The notes beneath the pieces were generated by a model. That model made no database searches. It was not told the DNA's origin and worked only from the letters and a program-made list of their open reading frames with translations. 22,884 bases of DNA from positions 1 through 22,884 of the forward strand of contig JAWQRM010000421.1 in NCBI GenBank assembly GCA_033557675.1, read 5' to 3'. Source of the stretch: Coptodactyla brooksi (lineage: Eukaryota; Arthropoda; Insecta; Coleoptera; Scarabaeidae). A program made the translations under genes and the position numbers. This document shows, in pieces, positions 1-9,110 of the stretch (within the stretch, counting starts at the first letter, position 1; each line of letters opens with the position of its first letter).

Positions 1-453
1 CAATTCTAAGGTGTACTGTCATCAACTGGACAAATAAATTGCACGATTTTTTGCAAACTGGCTTGCAAAAGTTTGTAAATTTGTTTGCAAGTTTGCAAGA
101 TTTTTGGAAGCTCTTTTCAAAATTTTTGGGAAAAAAACAAAAGGACAGAAAAGGCCAGAATTGATCAATAGAGAAGATATAGTGTTCCACCAAGATGTAT
201 AGTGTTCTCTACACATTTTTTGGGCTATAAAAAGTTTACTTCAAGTGAAACCGTCTAAAATGACTTGGATCAATGTTTTGCTATCAGGGATCAAAAGTTT
301 TATGAGCCTCGAATCATGCTACTGCCAGAAAGATGGCAAAAGAAGTTGGACCAAAATGGTGAATATGTAATTACAGAAAATATTTATACTCTCTAAGAAA
401 AGTGCCTTTCATTTTCACAAAAAAAAAACGAAATTACTTTCGGAACAATCTAG
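1..453 (+). mobile_element. Mariner element, mellifera type, 3' part (copy M1)
   Basis: The element runs off the left edge of the window. Its right end is a mariner terminal inverted repeat at 429-453, whose reverse complement begins CTAGATTGTTCCGAAAGTAA, followed by TA at 454-455, the expected target duplication. The interior holds a partial internal tandem unit (about 1-105, then restarting at 106), also found in the copies at 1352 and 16153. The unit is rich in TTTGCAAA-like words. The C-terminal coding remnant is listed separately. The family is known to move by cut-and-paste at TA sites; this copy is coding-defective. Confidence 0.85.
150..396 (+). pseudogene. Mariner transposase, C-terminal remnant (M1)
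   Basis: Reading the plus strand gives the end of a mariner transposase: a piece like ELINREDIVFHQD around 155-200, then after a deletion SSETV and DLDQ, then KFYEPRIMLLPERWQKKLD and NGEYVI, ending at a TAA at 394-396. The family ends in LPERWQKVVxQNGEYV, so the match is clear. At least one in-frame stop and a deletion between HQD and the C-terminal helix (the PHTSL and SPDLAP blocks are missing) show that it cannot make a working enzyme. The rest of the gene lies outside the window or is replaced by the internal repeat described for the element. Confidence 0.8.
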
Positions 454-1349
454 TATTTCATAATGAAACACTAGAATTTGTCTTCCAGTAACTTAATCGG
501 TAAACAGCTTTCCATTCACTCAAACAGTCGAGTAAATGTGTAATTTATTTGAATTCAGGACATTTCCTACTATTTATATCCCTCGGTCGTCCTTAATACG
601 GCATTAATTCAACTCCCAGAGTAAACTTTTATGTCTGTAGGCGTGTGACGTCACTCTCTTCTATTTCGTATTTACATATCTCGGCCTTGGAGCCACGTGA
701 AATCACAATAGATTTTGTATTTCCTTGCAAATTCTCAGAAAACACTACTTTAAGTAATCGTATGCGCTATTTGCACACGTTTGTACGAATGTCGTATAGT
801 TAGGACGCATAGCAATCGTTTTTCACATTTCTGACGTACGTACGTTACTTTTTAATTGTGGTATTCCGCTACAAATCACATGTAGCGGTGAAACTAATTC
901 TGTCGGGCGCGTAATTAAAATGTTGAGTGCTACAACAAGAATATGCCCTTGTTGTTGTATAACATCGTAAAATTGTTTAGCTTTAGCGCTTGCAGTATTT
1001 TATAGCGTAATAACTTATTAAAAAAAAATGGGAATTAAAAACAAACAATTAAACAGCGGAAAACAAAACGTATTCGAGCACTCTTGTATAAGATATTTGT
1101 TATTTTTAGCTGTTTTATTTAGAGGAATAATAAATTGTTCGTTGTTTGCTACATACACATACACAGACGTTGATAGCTTAAAAATTATCTTGCTAGTTCA
1201 CTATGGTGACGTTTGTTACCATTACATTTTCATACACATCAAACACGATAAATACAGCAAAATAGAAAATTAAAATAGTTTACAAAATGTCACGTTGCTT
1301 TGAAAAATTCAATTTATCAATTTAATTTTATTTTTATACGTTCCTTATT
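454..1349. other. Unassigned interval with palindromes and an unsupported small ORF
   Basis: No recognisable gene. Visible are a full palindromic TGACGTCA (646-653, the consensus CRE/CREB site), a CACGTG E-box near 693, an ACGTACGTACGT run near 835-846, a perfect 8-bp stem CCGCTACA/TGTAGCGG (866-873 and 881-888, 7-nt loop), and an 8-bp stem ACAACAAG/CTTGTTGT (932-939 and 948-955). An 81-codon reading frame at 1028-1273 follows an A-run and has no family resemblance that I recognise; in DNA this AT-rich it may be chance. Could be an unidentified transposon or a piece of host regulatory DNA. Confidence 0.4.
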
Positions 1350-1555
1350 TATTGGATTGTTCGGAGAGTAATTTTGTTTTTTTCGTAGTAGAGGCGGTGG
1401 TTGTATTTTAACCAGCCAACTTCATTCTAAAGCATATATGCATTATAGATCATTCTGACAGCTGGCTTTGTAAAGTTTATGGGAGGAAATGTTTTGTTCG
1501 ATTCTGTGCGATTGTTTTCTTCTTATGTCTTATGAAACATGGAAGACAGCTCCGT

Positions 1556-1780
1556 GGAGCCCTTTTCAAAATTTTTGGGAAAATACCACAATTAATTCTG
1601 AAGTGTACTGCCATCAACTGGACAAATAAATTGCATGATTTTTTGCAAACATTTTTTGCAAAAGTTTGCAAAATTTTTTGCAAGTTCGCAAAATTTTTGG
1701 GAGCTCTTTCCATAATTTTTGGGAGAATACCACGATCAATCCTAAAGTGCACTGTCATCAACTGGACAAATTGCACGATT
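1556..1780 (+). repeat. Internal tandem unit of the mariner derivative, two copies
   Basis: Unit one (1556-1698) and unit two (from 1699) both begin GGAGC, continue through a CAAAATTTTTGGGA-like stretch, then GTACTG(C/T)CATCAACTGGACAAA, and unit one ends in a run of TTTGCAAA-type words (1640-1698). The period is 143 bp. The unit joins sequence resembling the codons for QNWFAKF (end of the mariner helix-turn-helix) to codons for YCHQLDKL in the catalytic domain. The same unit is present about twice in M1 and three times in the copy at 16153-16715. Confidence 0.75.
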
Positions 1781-1896
1781 CACTCGAACAGAAAAGGTCA
1801 GAATTGATCAACAGAAAAGGTATAGTGTTCCACCAAGATAATCCGAGACCGCATACCAGTTTGGTAACTCGCCAAAATCTTTTACGGTTTGGGTAG
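1666..1896 (+). pseudogene. Mariner transposase, catalytic-core fragment (M2)
   Basis: This frame contains NTTINPKVHCHQLDKLHD, then SLEQKRSELINRKG and IVFHQDNPRPHTSLVTRQ, the stretch around the second catalytic aspartate of mariner transposases (HQDNARPHTSL in the family). The aspartate is present; the usual alanine is proline. Upstream residues (FLQVRKIFGSSFHNFW) are not mariner sequence in this frame but come from the fused internal repeat. The frame stops at FG, before the PPYSPDLAPSD block, and the remainder (1900-2090) has only scraps of the C-terminus such as ETV and LPERWQ. The first catalytic aspartate is absent through deletion, so the product is non-functional. Confidence 0.85.
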
Positions 1897-2126
1897 AATA
1901 TTTTCTACCATACCTATCATATTTTCCATATCTGGCACCTTCCCATTATTATTTGTCTCGGTCTCTACAAATTTTTTTGGGCTGTAAAACCTTTACTTCA
2001 AGTGAAACTGTCTAAAACCACTTGGATCAGTTTTTTGCCAGCATGATACTGCCAGAAAGATGGCAAAGATGGTGCCTTTCATTTTCGCAAACAAAAAAGC
2101 GAAATTACTTTCTGAACAACCTAATA

Positions 2127-2770
2127 GGATTATTTATGAATTGACGGACATAAAAGCACGATAACTGTATTGCTATGGAACATACCAAGGTCATTCATTC
2201 CATGTCATTTAATTCGGATTTTAATTTCTGCAAACCATTGAATGTGGATGCGTACGGAGGTCACTTGGATAGGATTTATAAATTAAATAAAAATAGACTC
2301 TTAATTATTATTAATTATTATAATATGCCATAGTAATCGATTGTGCGTAACTGGAGGAAAATTTAGACGAATAACTAATAATTTTGTTACTCTTTAAACA
2401 GTTGCAGGTTGCAATTGATCGCAATTAGTTCAATATGGTTTCTGTTAAAGATATCAATGAAATAATTTGATAAAACACTTACCACCATTTGATTTCTATT
2501 TATAAATGCGAAGAAAATATTTACCCAATTAAAAAATAAGTTCAAAAATAAATTTCAATTTGTTGTATCTTTTATTTTCCTCGTAGGAATGCTCCTTCAT
2601 TAAGAAAAACATGTTTTATACTTTTGTCATAGGATGGCATAAAATAGTCACAATTGAAAGTAATCAAGTTATTGTACATTGTATATATTGTATATTAAGT
2701 ATACTTAAATAAAACTAATACCTAAGGATATCAGAAATTATTACTGTTACAGACTGTGTTGGAACTGACT
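2127..2770. other. AT-rich interval, nothing recognised
   Basis: No coding similarity and no long repeat seen. It contains simple AT-rich stretches such as the ATTATTAATTATTATAAT run near 2306-2325 and a TTGTATATATTGTATATTAA stretch near 2680-2700. Confidence 0.5.
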
Positions 2771-2775
2771 TCGCT

Positions 2776-2816
2776 TAACTTGTTTACACACGTTATTCAC
2801 TTGTGTAAACAAGTTA
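2776..2816. repeat. Perfect 15-bp inverted repeat
   Basis: TAACTTGTTTACACA at 2776-2790 is followed by an 11-base loop and its exact reverse complement at 2802-2816. It lies just beyond the 3' side of the minus-strand transposase relic at 2830-3200. It may be the tip of a small fold-back element or of that transposon's terminal region. No terminator function is implied in a eukaryote. Confidence 0.85.
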
Positions 2817-2829
2817 TTTTACGCATGAC

Positions 2830-3200
2830 AGATTGTCGTACTCAAAGCAATACTCTCGCATCTTCAGAGAACAATTTCTGCAGCTTGAAGAATGCGTGCT
2901 CTTAATTCTTCTCGTGTTTGGATTGGAGTTGCGTAAATTTCGGTTTTTATGAAATTCCAAAAATAAATATGAAGGGGCTAAGATCAGGTGACCTTGGTGG
3001 CCGCTTTAGCAGCTCGTCAGCACCATGACCTATCCACCATTTAGGATATTGCCCATGTAACAAATACGCACATCTCGAGCAAACTGTGGAGGTACAGCGA
3101 AGTGGATAAACCACATATTTCTTCAATTGGCTAATATCATACCATCCATTAAATCGAGTGGTGTATTTTGAAGAAAATGTAAACAATGGTGAGCGTTAAG
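2830..3200 (-). pseudogene. IS630/Tc1-type transposase, C-terminal relic
   Basis: On the minus strand, one frame gives WWIGHGADELLKRPPRSPDLSP (about 2985-3060) and, after a frameshift, FIKTEIYATPIQTREELRAR (about 2890-2950). The insect transposase family with the pattern WIGRGG..WPPRSPDLxPxDFxLWGxLK..VYxTP....EEL is the clear match. The third catalytic D/E region (SPDLSP) is recognisable, but LDFFLWG is damaged at the frameshift. Upstream, WMVWY and STSLYLHSL-like scraps are too decayed to place. Related copies lie at 8649-9110 and 22118-22810, both on the plus strand. This one is non-functional. Confidence 0.75.
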
Positions 3201-3399
3201 TTGTGGTGGTTTGTTGAACTGGTCCTATAAGATACCCTCCAATAATGTCAGTCAGAATATTCATTGAAAATTGGCATTGAAAATGATTACAAAGTTTGTA
3301 AAAAAAAAATTTGTTGGAGATATGTTTACCTCTAAATTAGTTACAGAAATGAAAACGAGAATTTGCATCCAAAAGCAAAATTTAGCCTTAAGGATTGGT

Positions 3400-4060
3400 T
3401 TCTTATCTGTTTTCCCTTTTTCCTGCCTTTCTATTCTTCCACCCAGTTCAGCACATTCATTGTTGAAGATGATTTTTCATCATTTCGATCCACTTTTTCC
3501 AGTTACATCTACCCTTCCACTTTTTGCCCACAATTCCAATCTTCAATACCTTCTTTGTAGTTTTGGTTTCCTCTAAGATCCCAACAATTACTAGCGGATT
3601 TTACTAGGGATTTTACTCTTGATGTAATCGAAGGACTTTCATAGAGATCCATCAGTTTTTGGTTCGTTCTTCTCCTCCAATGTTCATCCATCCTTACTTC
3701 TCGATAAATACACCTCAGAATTTTCCTTTCTCATCTCTCTATTAGTTTTTTAGAATTTTGCATCCAGGCTTTACCACTTCTGTGTTTCATTTCATTGTTC
3801 CTATTATTGGTGGTTAGCCGCAAATATACAATGGAACTTACGCTTTTAACAGCATTTCTTGTTCTCCAAGGTGCTTTGAAAGGTGAAGTCTTTGTCTGTT
3901 TATCCATCATCATATGTTTGGTCTTCACAGTATTTGCTTCCATTCACTTTAACCTCATTTTATACTCCAGCCTTTTACTAACTTCCACGTTTTCCTTTCT
4001 GTTGCTTGAACAATGTTTTCTCTCAATACAGATTCGAGATTAATATTGGACACTGTCGTC
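3400..4060 (-). pseudogene. Non-LTR retrotransposon reverse transcriptase, C-terminal part
   Basis: Read on the minus strand from high to low coordinates: EANTVKTKHMMMDKQTKTS (about 3887-3943) resembles the NxxKTKxMxxxK segment after the RT palm. FERKILRRIYG-like EKILRCIYREVRMDEHWRRR, TNQKLMDLYESPSITSRVKS (about 3600-3690) is the typical LINE C-terminus that reads RRRTNxELxxLYxxPSITxxIK. A further frame has GRCNWKKWIE near 3480-3510, like the terminal RxRWKD.VE..L block. The expected RLRWxGHxxRM block is replaced by a deletion. Several frameshifts and stops are present and the catalytic YADD region is absent. The exact clade (RTE-like or similar) is an inference. Confidence 0.7.
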
Positions 4061-4607
4061 CATAATGGATCATCTTGGCACTTACCTCTCTCTATTAGCA
4101 AACTTTCTTATTGTTGACCATTTACTGCTACAATATTGCTAATATTTGTTAGTGTTAGCTTCACCAGTTTTGTCATTTTGATGCCATTCCAGACAAACTT
4201 TTGTATATTCCAAAATAGTTTCACACTATGAAGAGGCTACTTTTTTTGAAAATTTTCTTCTAAAGAACATGACAGAGTTTAAGGAAGAAATACCCTGTTA
4301 CCCCATAAGATTGTATTTTTTTCCAATAACGCTTACAACTCGAAAATCATTACTCGAAAATGGTTTCAGATTATGAAGGGTTGGCTGTGGTGCAAGTTTT
4401 AAAGGATTTTTTTGTAAAAACTGGAACTTTATTCTGAAAAACTGGTTAAGTCTAATGGAATCAGGTCATTCTTGTTTAATGTAATGATTATTGTAATTTC
4501 ATATTTGTAATTGATGAAATGGAATCAGAACACGTTATGTTTTGATCCCATTTCGAAAGTAATGTCAACTATAAATTGGGAACGATTTAGTAGAACAATT
4601 AGAAAAT
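4061..4607. other. Interval without recognised gene
   Basis: 4061-4210 may be further decayed LINE sequence upstream of the RT remnant, but I cannot align it. 4210-4607 shows no coding similarity, repeat or structure that I can support. Confidence 0.4.
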
Positions 4608-4869
4608 TGTTATGATGACATTACACATACTTCACATGGGCAGGGTAACGTGACCCTGAGCACCGCAATACAAATACCAACTATTCATTTGCGCGGGACA
4701 TATAGTTAGTTATCGACGGTCACCGACGAGTCATGGACATGCTGACTATTACAGTAGTAATAACCGTAGTATTTAAAGCTAGTGTAATCGAGTAATTGTA
4801 ACACCAGAGGCAACAACATCACATTTAAATAAATGCATTTATATAATTTTCATCGAAACCTTTTGTTAC
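4608..4869 (+). mobile_element. Possible solo LTR
   Basis: The segment begins TGTTATGATGACATTACACA and ends CCTTTTGTTAC, close to the TGTTA...TTACA ends of some BEL/Pao and gypsy LTRs. Inside are a TATTTAAAG box (about 4770-4778), an AATAAA signal in CATTTAAATAAATGC (about 4821-4835), and a CAGGGT/ACCCTG palindrome (4641-4646 and 4653-4658). The order, TATA then polyadenylation signal then end, suits an LTR. Against it, the final A of CA is missing, no target duplication is obvious, and no internal retroelement gene follows. Confidence 0.3.
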
Positions 4870-5330
4870 TAGATTATTGGTAATTGCAATACTAACCATA
4901 CATTGTTATTTAATAAAGAATTAAGTATTAAGCAATTTGAGGATATGCTCTCGAGGATTGAGTTTATGAAAACTGAAAAACCGTCACAAATTAAACATTT
5001 AGCAATCTTTTCCAACCAGATTAATGGTGAGATTTTGATTTTCTTCTTGAGTAATTTGGCATGGGTAATCATTCCATGCGAAGTAATCTAGAAATCCTAT
5101 ATAAATATCATTTTTTTGCTTAATTCTGCACATGGAAACTTGATCCACTTCATTTGTTAGGTGATCATGACTTTCTTTGAGCTATTTTTAGCTTTTTAAC
5201 GTTGCTAACTGTAAAAATGTGTTTAAGAAAATTTGCATACCGACAATACCATTAAGTATAACCTACAACCTTATGTAAGCCAGACATCGTGGCTATGTGG
5301 GACAATTTTGACATAAATTTTACTTTCTCG
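4870..5330. other. Interval with overlapping small ORFs only
   Basis: A 62-codon plus-strand frame (4903-5091) overlaps a 67-codon minus frame (4869-5072). The plus frame has a charged start (KELSIKQFEDMLSRIEFMK) and a hydrophobic end. I recognise no family. Both may be chance frames; the plus frame is the more protein-like of the two. Confidence 0.2.
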
Positions 5331-5670
5331 CAGACGCAGGTTGTTTGGACGCTTTTGGTGGGCCGCTTAAAGCTCGACAACGGCATAATTATTGAGCGAG
5401 CGTCTACCAGAGAGGGTCCTCTCCCAATCCTGCGCCGCGCCATCGTAGGATGACCAGCCAGCACGCAGGAAAGTCATATCTTCTACGCTCCTGCTGCTGT
5501 ATTGGTGAGGCGTGCTGTGCGCAACCTCGTTTGTAGGTCGTTGGGTCGAAGACCGAAGGACACGTGTACATCCCGGAAAACGCGAAATGTTAACCCAAGC
5601 TTTTACATTAGCAAGTGAACAGCAGCTATAGCATGTAGGGGAAGAGGTCGAATTAATTTTTAATGGCAAC
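5331..5670. other. G+C-richer patch, possible exon or old element
   Basis: This stretch is visibly richer in G+C and CpG than its surroundings (for example CCTGCGCCGCGCCATCG near 5429-5445). A pyrimidine-rich tract ending TTTCTCGCAG (5325-5334) looks like a 3' splice acceptor, after which one plus frame stays open to about 5450. Minus-strand frames at 5252-5464 and 5367-5672 are also open. I recognise no protein family in any frame. It could be a host exon, a 5' untranslated region, or an unidentified transposon. Confidence 0.25.
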
Positions 5671-5679
5671 ATCGACCGT

Positions 5680-7770
5680 TGAATTGTTTCATTAATTAGT
5701 ATATTGTCAGTAAGGCAGGGTTATACATAATCATCCATTCTTTAATATCTATGGAAAACATTAAAGATTAGAACAGCCAATTCTCTATAGGGTAAATTAA
5801 AATAATCAACTCCAAAGTAGAAACTGTGACCTGGAGGTCAATTAGGACAAATCGAGAGTAATGATTGTACATCAATTTATCTGCCTAGGGACACTCATAA
5901 TTAACAAAGCCATTTATGTTTTCTATTCTGCTCTACCATGCTGTTCCTGGGTCAAAATAGAAACTAATGGATGCTATGGTGAATGCTAATTGAGAAGAGT
6001 TTTGCGTGTGGACTATCAGATTCAACTGCCATTGATTTTCAATGGAATTAATGAACCCAGACGATTGATCCCAACAGAGGCTTCTTAAAGTATTTTGCCC
6101 ATATTTGAAAGTAGATTAATAAAATGTTAATGTAAATGTTAATGTGTAATAATAAAAATACAAAAAATCCATTATCACTTTATCAAGAAAAAACTGGAAA
6201 CAAAGAAGAAGAAGTAGATGTTTCAACGTCAAGAAACACATATTTTAAGGGTATTCAGGTCTCCAGCATACATAACCATCAATACTGGACTAAGTAATCC
6301 AATCAATACTGGACTAAACATTGAAGATGTTCTGTATTTAGTCAAAATCATAATACACAAAAATCCTATACGTGTAAAGCACTACATTGTTTCAGTAGGC
6401 CCGAAATTGAAAGAAAAACATCTTTCTAATCAACTATAGAGTGGATGAGACTGTTCTGCAAGAATGTTCTGTAAGATTCCACAAGAATTTCTATCTAGCA
6501 AACGTCAAAACATGTACTCATTCGAGAAGCCTTCACAAGAAGCTTTCAGGCCACTACCTTCTATGAAGGCATGTGTATCCATGACTGGTCTACATTATAG
6601 ATAGTAGATATGATGGACCTGTTATTGTAACTAGTGAAACAACACAGGTTAACTTCGTAATGTTTAAAACTGTGTCATCAATCGATTAATAAATTTGTTA
6701 AAAATAGATTTTGTTCACCGGTTCATCATTTATTTGGTTATTATTTTTTGCATCAGCCAAAAATAATCCGTCATAACAGATATGATTTATTTGGTTCGAT
6801 AAGACACTCATTGAGATTTTTGTTTTGTCTTAAACTATACTATTTTTACTCTCCCTTACACATAAGCTATTGCCAAAGCTACGCATTAAGAAAGAAATTG
6901 GTTTTTTAAATATCTTAATGTAACTAACCTATTTTCAACCATTGGTCTGTCTGTCTGCCCGTATGTGAACACTATAGTTCTTATTCTACTGCATCAATGA
7001 AAACTATATTTTGACTTTTACTTGCCATTTATGAATGTGAATTAAGAATTGTTGATGTCTAAATTTGATCTTAAATGTTAATAAATAAATAAATATTAGT
7101 GCTTCTAAATGTTATCTTTTCATTTGAATTATTATCAACCATGTGAGCACATTTAAAATTTTTATTTTATCCTACAGAGGACACTCAAGAACTTCATAAT
7201 ACCCTTTTTTATTTAACTACTTTGTATCTCTTAAGTAAAACTCTCATAGTTTTTTGAAGAAGTAGGTTACTTTTGAAAATATACATTAACTACTTAAATT
7301 AATATATATTACATTTTTTTATATCTACATAAACAGTTGAATTAAAAACCATAAGGATAGTATATTACATTCTCTACTTATTTAAAACAGTTATTAAATG
7401 AGTTTCGTCTATGAATTTGAACTAAGATGTCATTAGAAGTCATTAACAATTACTTTTCATGGATAATTAATTTTTATTAACCATTGAAACTGAGAATAAA
7501 TAATTCAGAGAGCAAATCATGAATGTGAATTAAAATTTCATCAAAGGCATTGATAGTTAACTTTAATAAACAAAAGCTTTATTATACTTCTTGTCCATCA
7601 TCTGTAGTTTTTCTTATATGTATATCAGTCATTTTCTTACATATATGATATAATTTGAAAAATGAAATTTGTTTGGTCTAAATTAGGCTTAGCATTATAT
7701 GATTCTATTTACTGTCATATGTACCGAATGTATACTAAATTAAATAATTATAATAAGTAATTAAAGAGAT
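5680..7770. other. Long AT-rich interval, no gene recognised
   Basis: About 2.1 kb with no supportable coding sequence. A 73-codon frame at 6218-6439 contains a short duplicated piece (ATCAATACTGGACTAA at 6278-6293 and 6302-6317), which repeats INTGL in the translation, but has no known relatives that I can name. 6900-7770 is very AT-rich with scattered simple repeats. Confidence 0.45.
6278..6317 (+). repeat. Short tandem repeat, 24-bp period
   Basis: ATCAATACTGGACTAA occurs exactly twice, at 6278-6293 and 6302-6317, with 8 bases between the copies. Confidence 0.85.
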
Positions 7771-8287
7771 GTACAACCATTTTTTATCGAAGACGACGAG
7801 GGATCTAAAGAATTACAGTTTGGAATAGGATCCTGCATATATATTTATTCCCGAACAACTTTCAGTAGTCTGAAAAAAGTTCAACTTGCAGAAATTTGTT
7901 CCATTAGCCAAGGAAATGTTGTTGGAGGCCGAAAATACTTTATGACTCTGACCACCGATACTTGGGCATCGTCCACAATGGAGAACTATATGACTGGAAT
8001 AACTGATTATTTATATTAAAATAAAAATTGACAAATTACATCGTTATTAGTTGACTGTATTAAATTTTGGGAAAGTCATTCTACAGAAAACTTTACAAAC
8101 AAATTATCACTGGTTTGAAGCAAATGAAAATTGCCGAAAAAACAAATACCGTTATTACAGATAATGTTCATAATATTTCAGCAGCTGTAAAATTAACTGA
8201 AAAAGGGCATTTACTTCCATTAAAGTTAATCGAAGCATTACATCAAAAAATAAAAGCAGCTGTGGATTTTTTGGCAGAAATTTAATT
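7771..8287 (+). pseudogene. hAT-superfamily transposase relic
   Basis: One plus frame reads QPFFIEDDEGSKELQF (from 7774), then MTLTTDTWASSTMENYMTGI (about 7940-8005) and LLVDCIKF with SHSTENFTNKL. A second frame takes over with KIAEKTNTVITDNVHNISAA and VKLTEKGHLLPLKL (about 8120-8230), IEALHQKIKAAVDFL to 8275. This order matches hAT (ZBED-like) transposases: QPFxxVEDxGF, the first catalytic D in TTDxWTS, the second in VTDNAxN, then the W.HLPCFAHTLN insertion point, which is collapsed here. Frameshifts, stops and loss of the CxxH block and the C-terminal dimerisation domain make it dead. No terminal repeats or 8-bp duplication could be placed. Confidence 0.8.
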
Positions 8288-8309
8288 GGCAGAAATTTGG
8301 CAGTAATTT
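8271..8309 (+). repeat. Short tandem duplication at the hAT relic's end
   Basis: TTGGCAGAAATTT occurs at 8271-8283 and 8286-8298, followed by a third imperfect copy, TTGGCAGTAATTT, to about 8309. It introduces the stop that ends the hAT-derived frame. Confidence 0.7.
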
Positions 8310-8439
8310 AAATACCTTTAAAATTATATAGTGGAATTTCATCTCTTATATTTTAACAAAATATGCCCATTCTGTTAAAATGTAAATCTCCTAATAAATC
8401 GAAAGGTTTGTTCGAAAATTCGAATTAAAGCTATAGGGT

Positions 8440-8630
8440 TAGGACTTTTGTCTTCTTAACAAAGTTAAACAATTGTCACAACTACATAAAAACTGGAAAA
8501 AGCATGCTCCACGCACGTTTTGCTAACTAAGATAGCATCATCAGGAGCGCTGAAAGACTAATTACTAACTGACCACCAGGGGTTACAAGATAATCCACGA
8601 GCGATTTATCATGACCGATTTATCATCAGA
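8440..8630 (-). mobile_element. Probable Penelope-like element fragment with hammerhead-like motif
   Basis: The minus strand carries a segment ending in a hammerhead-ribozyme-like fold (8506-8548, listed separately), of the short-stem-III form known from Penelope-like retroelements. The boundaries are approximate. No reverse transcriptase or GIY-YIG coding sequence of that class is present nearby, so the assignment rests on the fold alone. Confidence 0.4.
8506..8548 (-). ncRNA. Hammerhead-ribozyme-like motif, probably inactive
   Basis: Read 5' to 3' on the minus strand: stem I GCUC (8548-8545) pairs with GAGC (8509-8506); the core CUGAUGA is intact (8544-8538); stem II GCUA (8536-8533) pairs with UAGC (8525-8522) around a 7-base loop; then AAA (8520-8518); stem III is two pairs, A8518-U8511 and C8517-G8512, closed by a GUGC tetraloop. 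The conserved G before AAA is A (8521), the base at the cleavage site is G (8510) where the family needs any base but G, and there is an extra U (8537) before stem II. The arrangement matches minimal hammerheads; the changes predict no or poor cleavage. Confidence 0.5.
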
Positions 8631-8648
8631 AACAGTTTTCCTGCAGTT

Positions 8649-9110
8649 GTGGGTTGGTATCATCTGGGATTACTTAATTGGTCCTACTAGTGAGACTAAA
8701 TGGACGAATGTACAGGACCTTTTTAGAAGGTAAACTAACTGCACTTATGGAAGAAGATGTACTGAATATTCGACACCAGCCTGGTTGATGTTTAATGAAC
8801 CGCCATCCCATTTCAGTCTCGTAGGTAGAGAATATCTTAACAATTGATATCATGGGATATGAATTCGAAGAGCAGCACCAGTTGGAAGGCTGACTAGATC
8901 GTCCGATTTCAATTTGATTGACTTTTACTTGGAAGAACATCTTAAAGCACTCGTTTATAGGACCCCTATTTCTGCAATATAAATTCTCCAGGGAACATAT
9001 TGAACAGAGTTGTTGCATCATTAGGAATATTTTTTACTTAATCCTAAGTTCTTACGTTTTACGGTGTCGGACTGTGTTTTGCATTATGTGCATATTCTGT
9101 TACATTTAAG
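8649..9110 (+). pseudogene. IS630/Tc1-type transposase relic
   Basis: The plus strand gives LWVGIIWDYLIGPT (from about 8649; family VWAGIIGDYLIGP), NGRMYRTFLEGKLTALMEED and VLNIRHQPG (8702-8790), then MFNEPPSHFSLVGREYLNN (family MHDGAPPHFSxxVREYLN), RAAPVGRLTRSSDFNLIDFY, LEEHLKALVYRTPISA (about 8860-8980), and further degraded C-terminal codons to about 9110. The second catalytic aspartate (HDGAPPH) reads NE here and is lost, and SPDLNPLDF reads SSDFNLIDF. Frame changes near 8700, 8780 and 8840 plus several stops confirm decay. The N-terminal domain is absent; the upstream neighbour is the hammerhead-bearing segment. Confidence 0.75.

Larger units (their letters stand above)
1352..2124 (+). 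mobile_element. Complete non-autonomous mariner, mellifera type (copy M2)
   Basis: Both ends are visible. The left TIR starts at 1352 (TTGGATTGTTCGGAGAGTAA) and the right TIR ends at 2124 (reverse complement TTAGGTTGTTCAGAAAGTAA); they match at about 20 of 25 positions. TA flanks both sides (1350-1351 and 2125-2126). The length is 773 bp against roughly 1.25-1.3 kb for full mariners. A 5' leader with TTCTGACAGCTG (about 1453-1464) is shared with copy M4 near 17126. Between the start codon region and the catalytic part lies a tandem unit (1556-1698, repeated from 1699) made of HTH-end and catalytic-domain pieces. It could only move with transposase supplied by another copy. Confidence 0.93.

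Noticed and set aside
1028..1273. 81-codon ORF after an A-run
   Set aside because: No family resemblance and no promoter or splice context; composition matches the surroundings.
3271..3576. Plus-strand ORF of 101 codons
   Set aside because: It is antisense to the LINE C-terminal remnant on the minus strand, which has real similarity.
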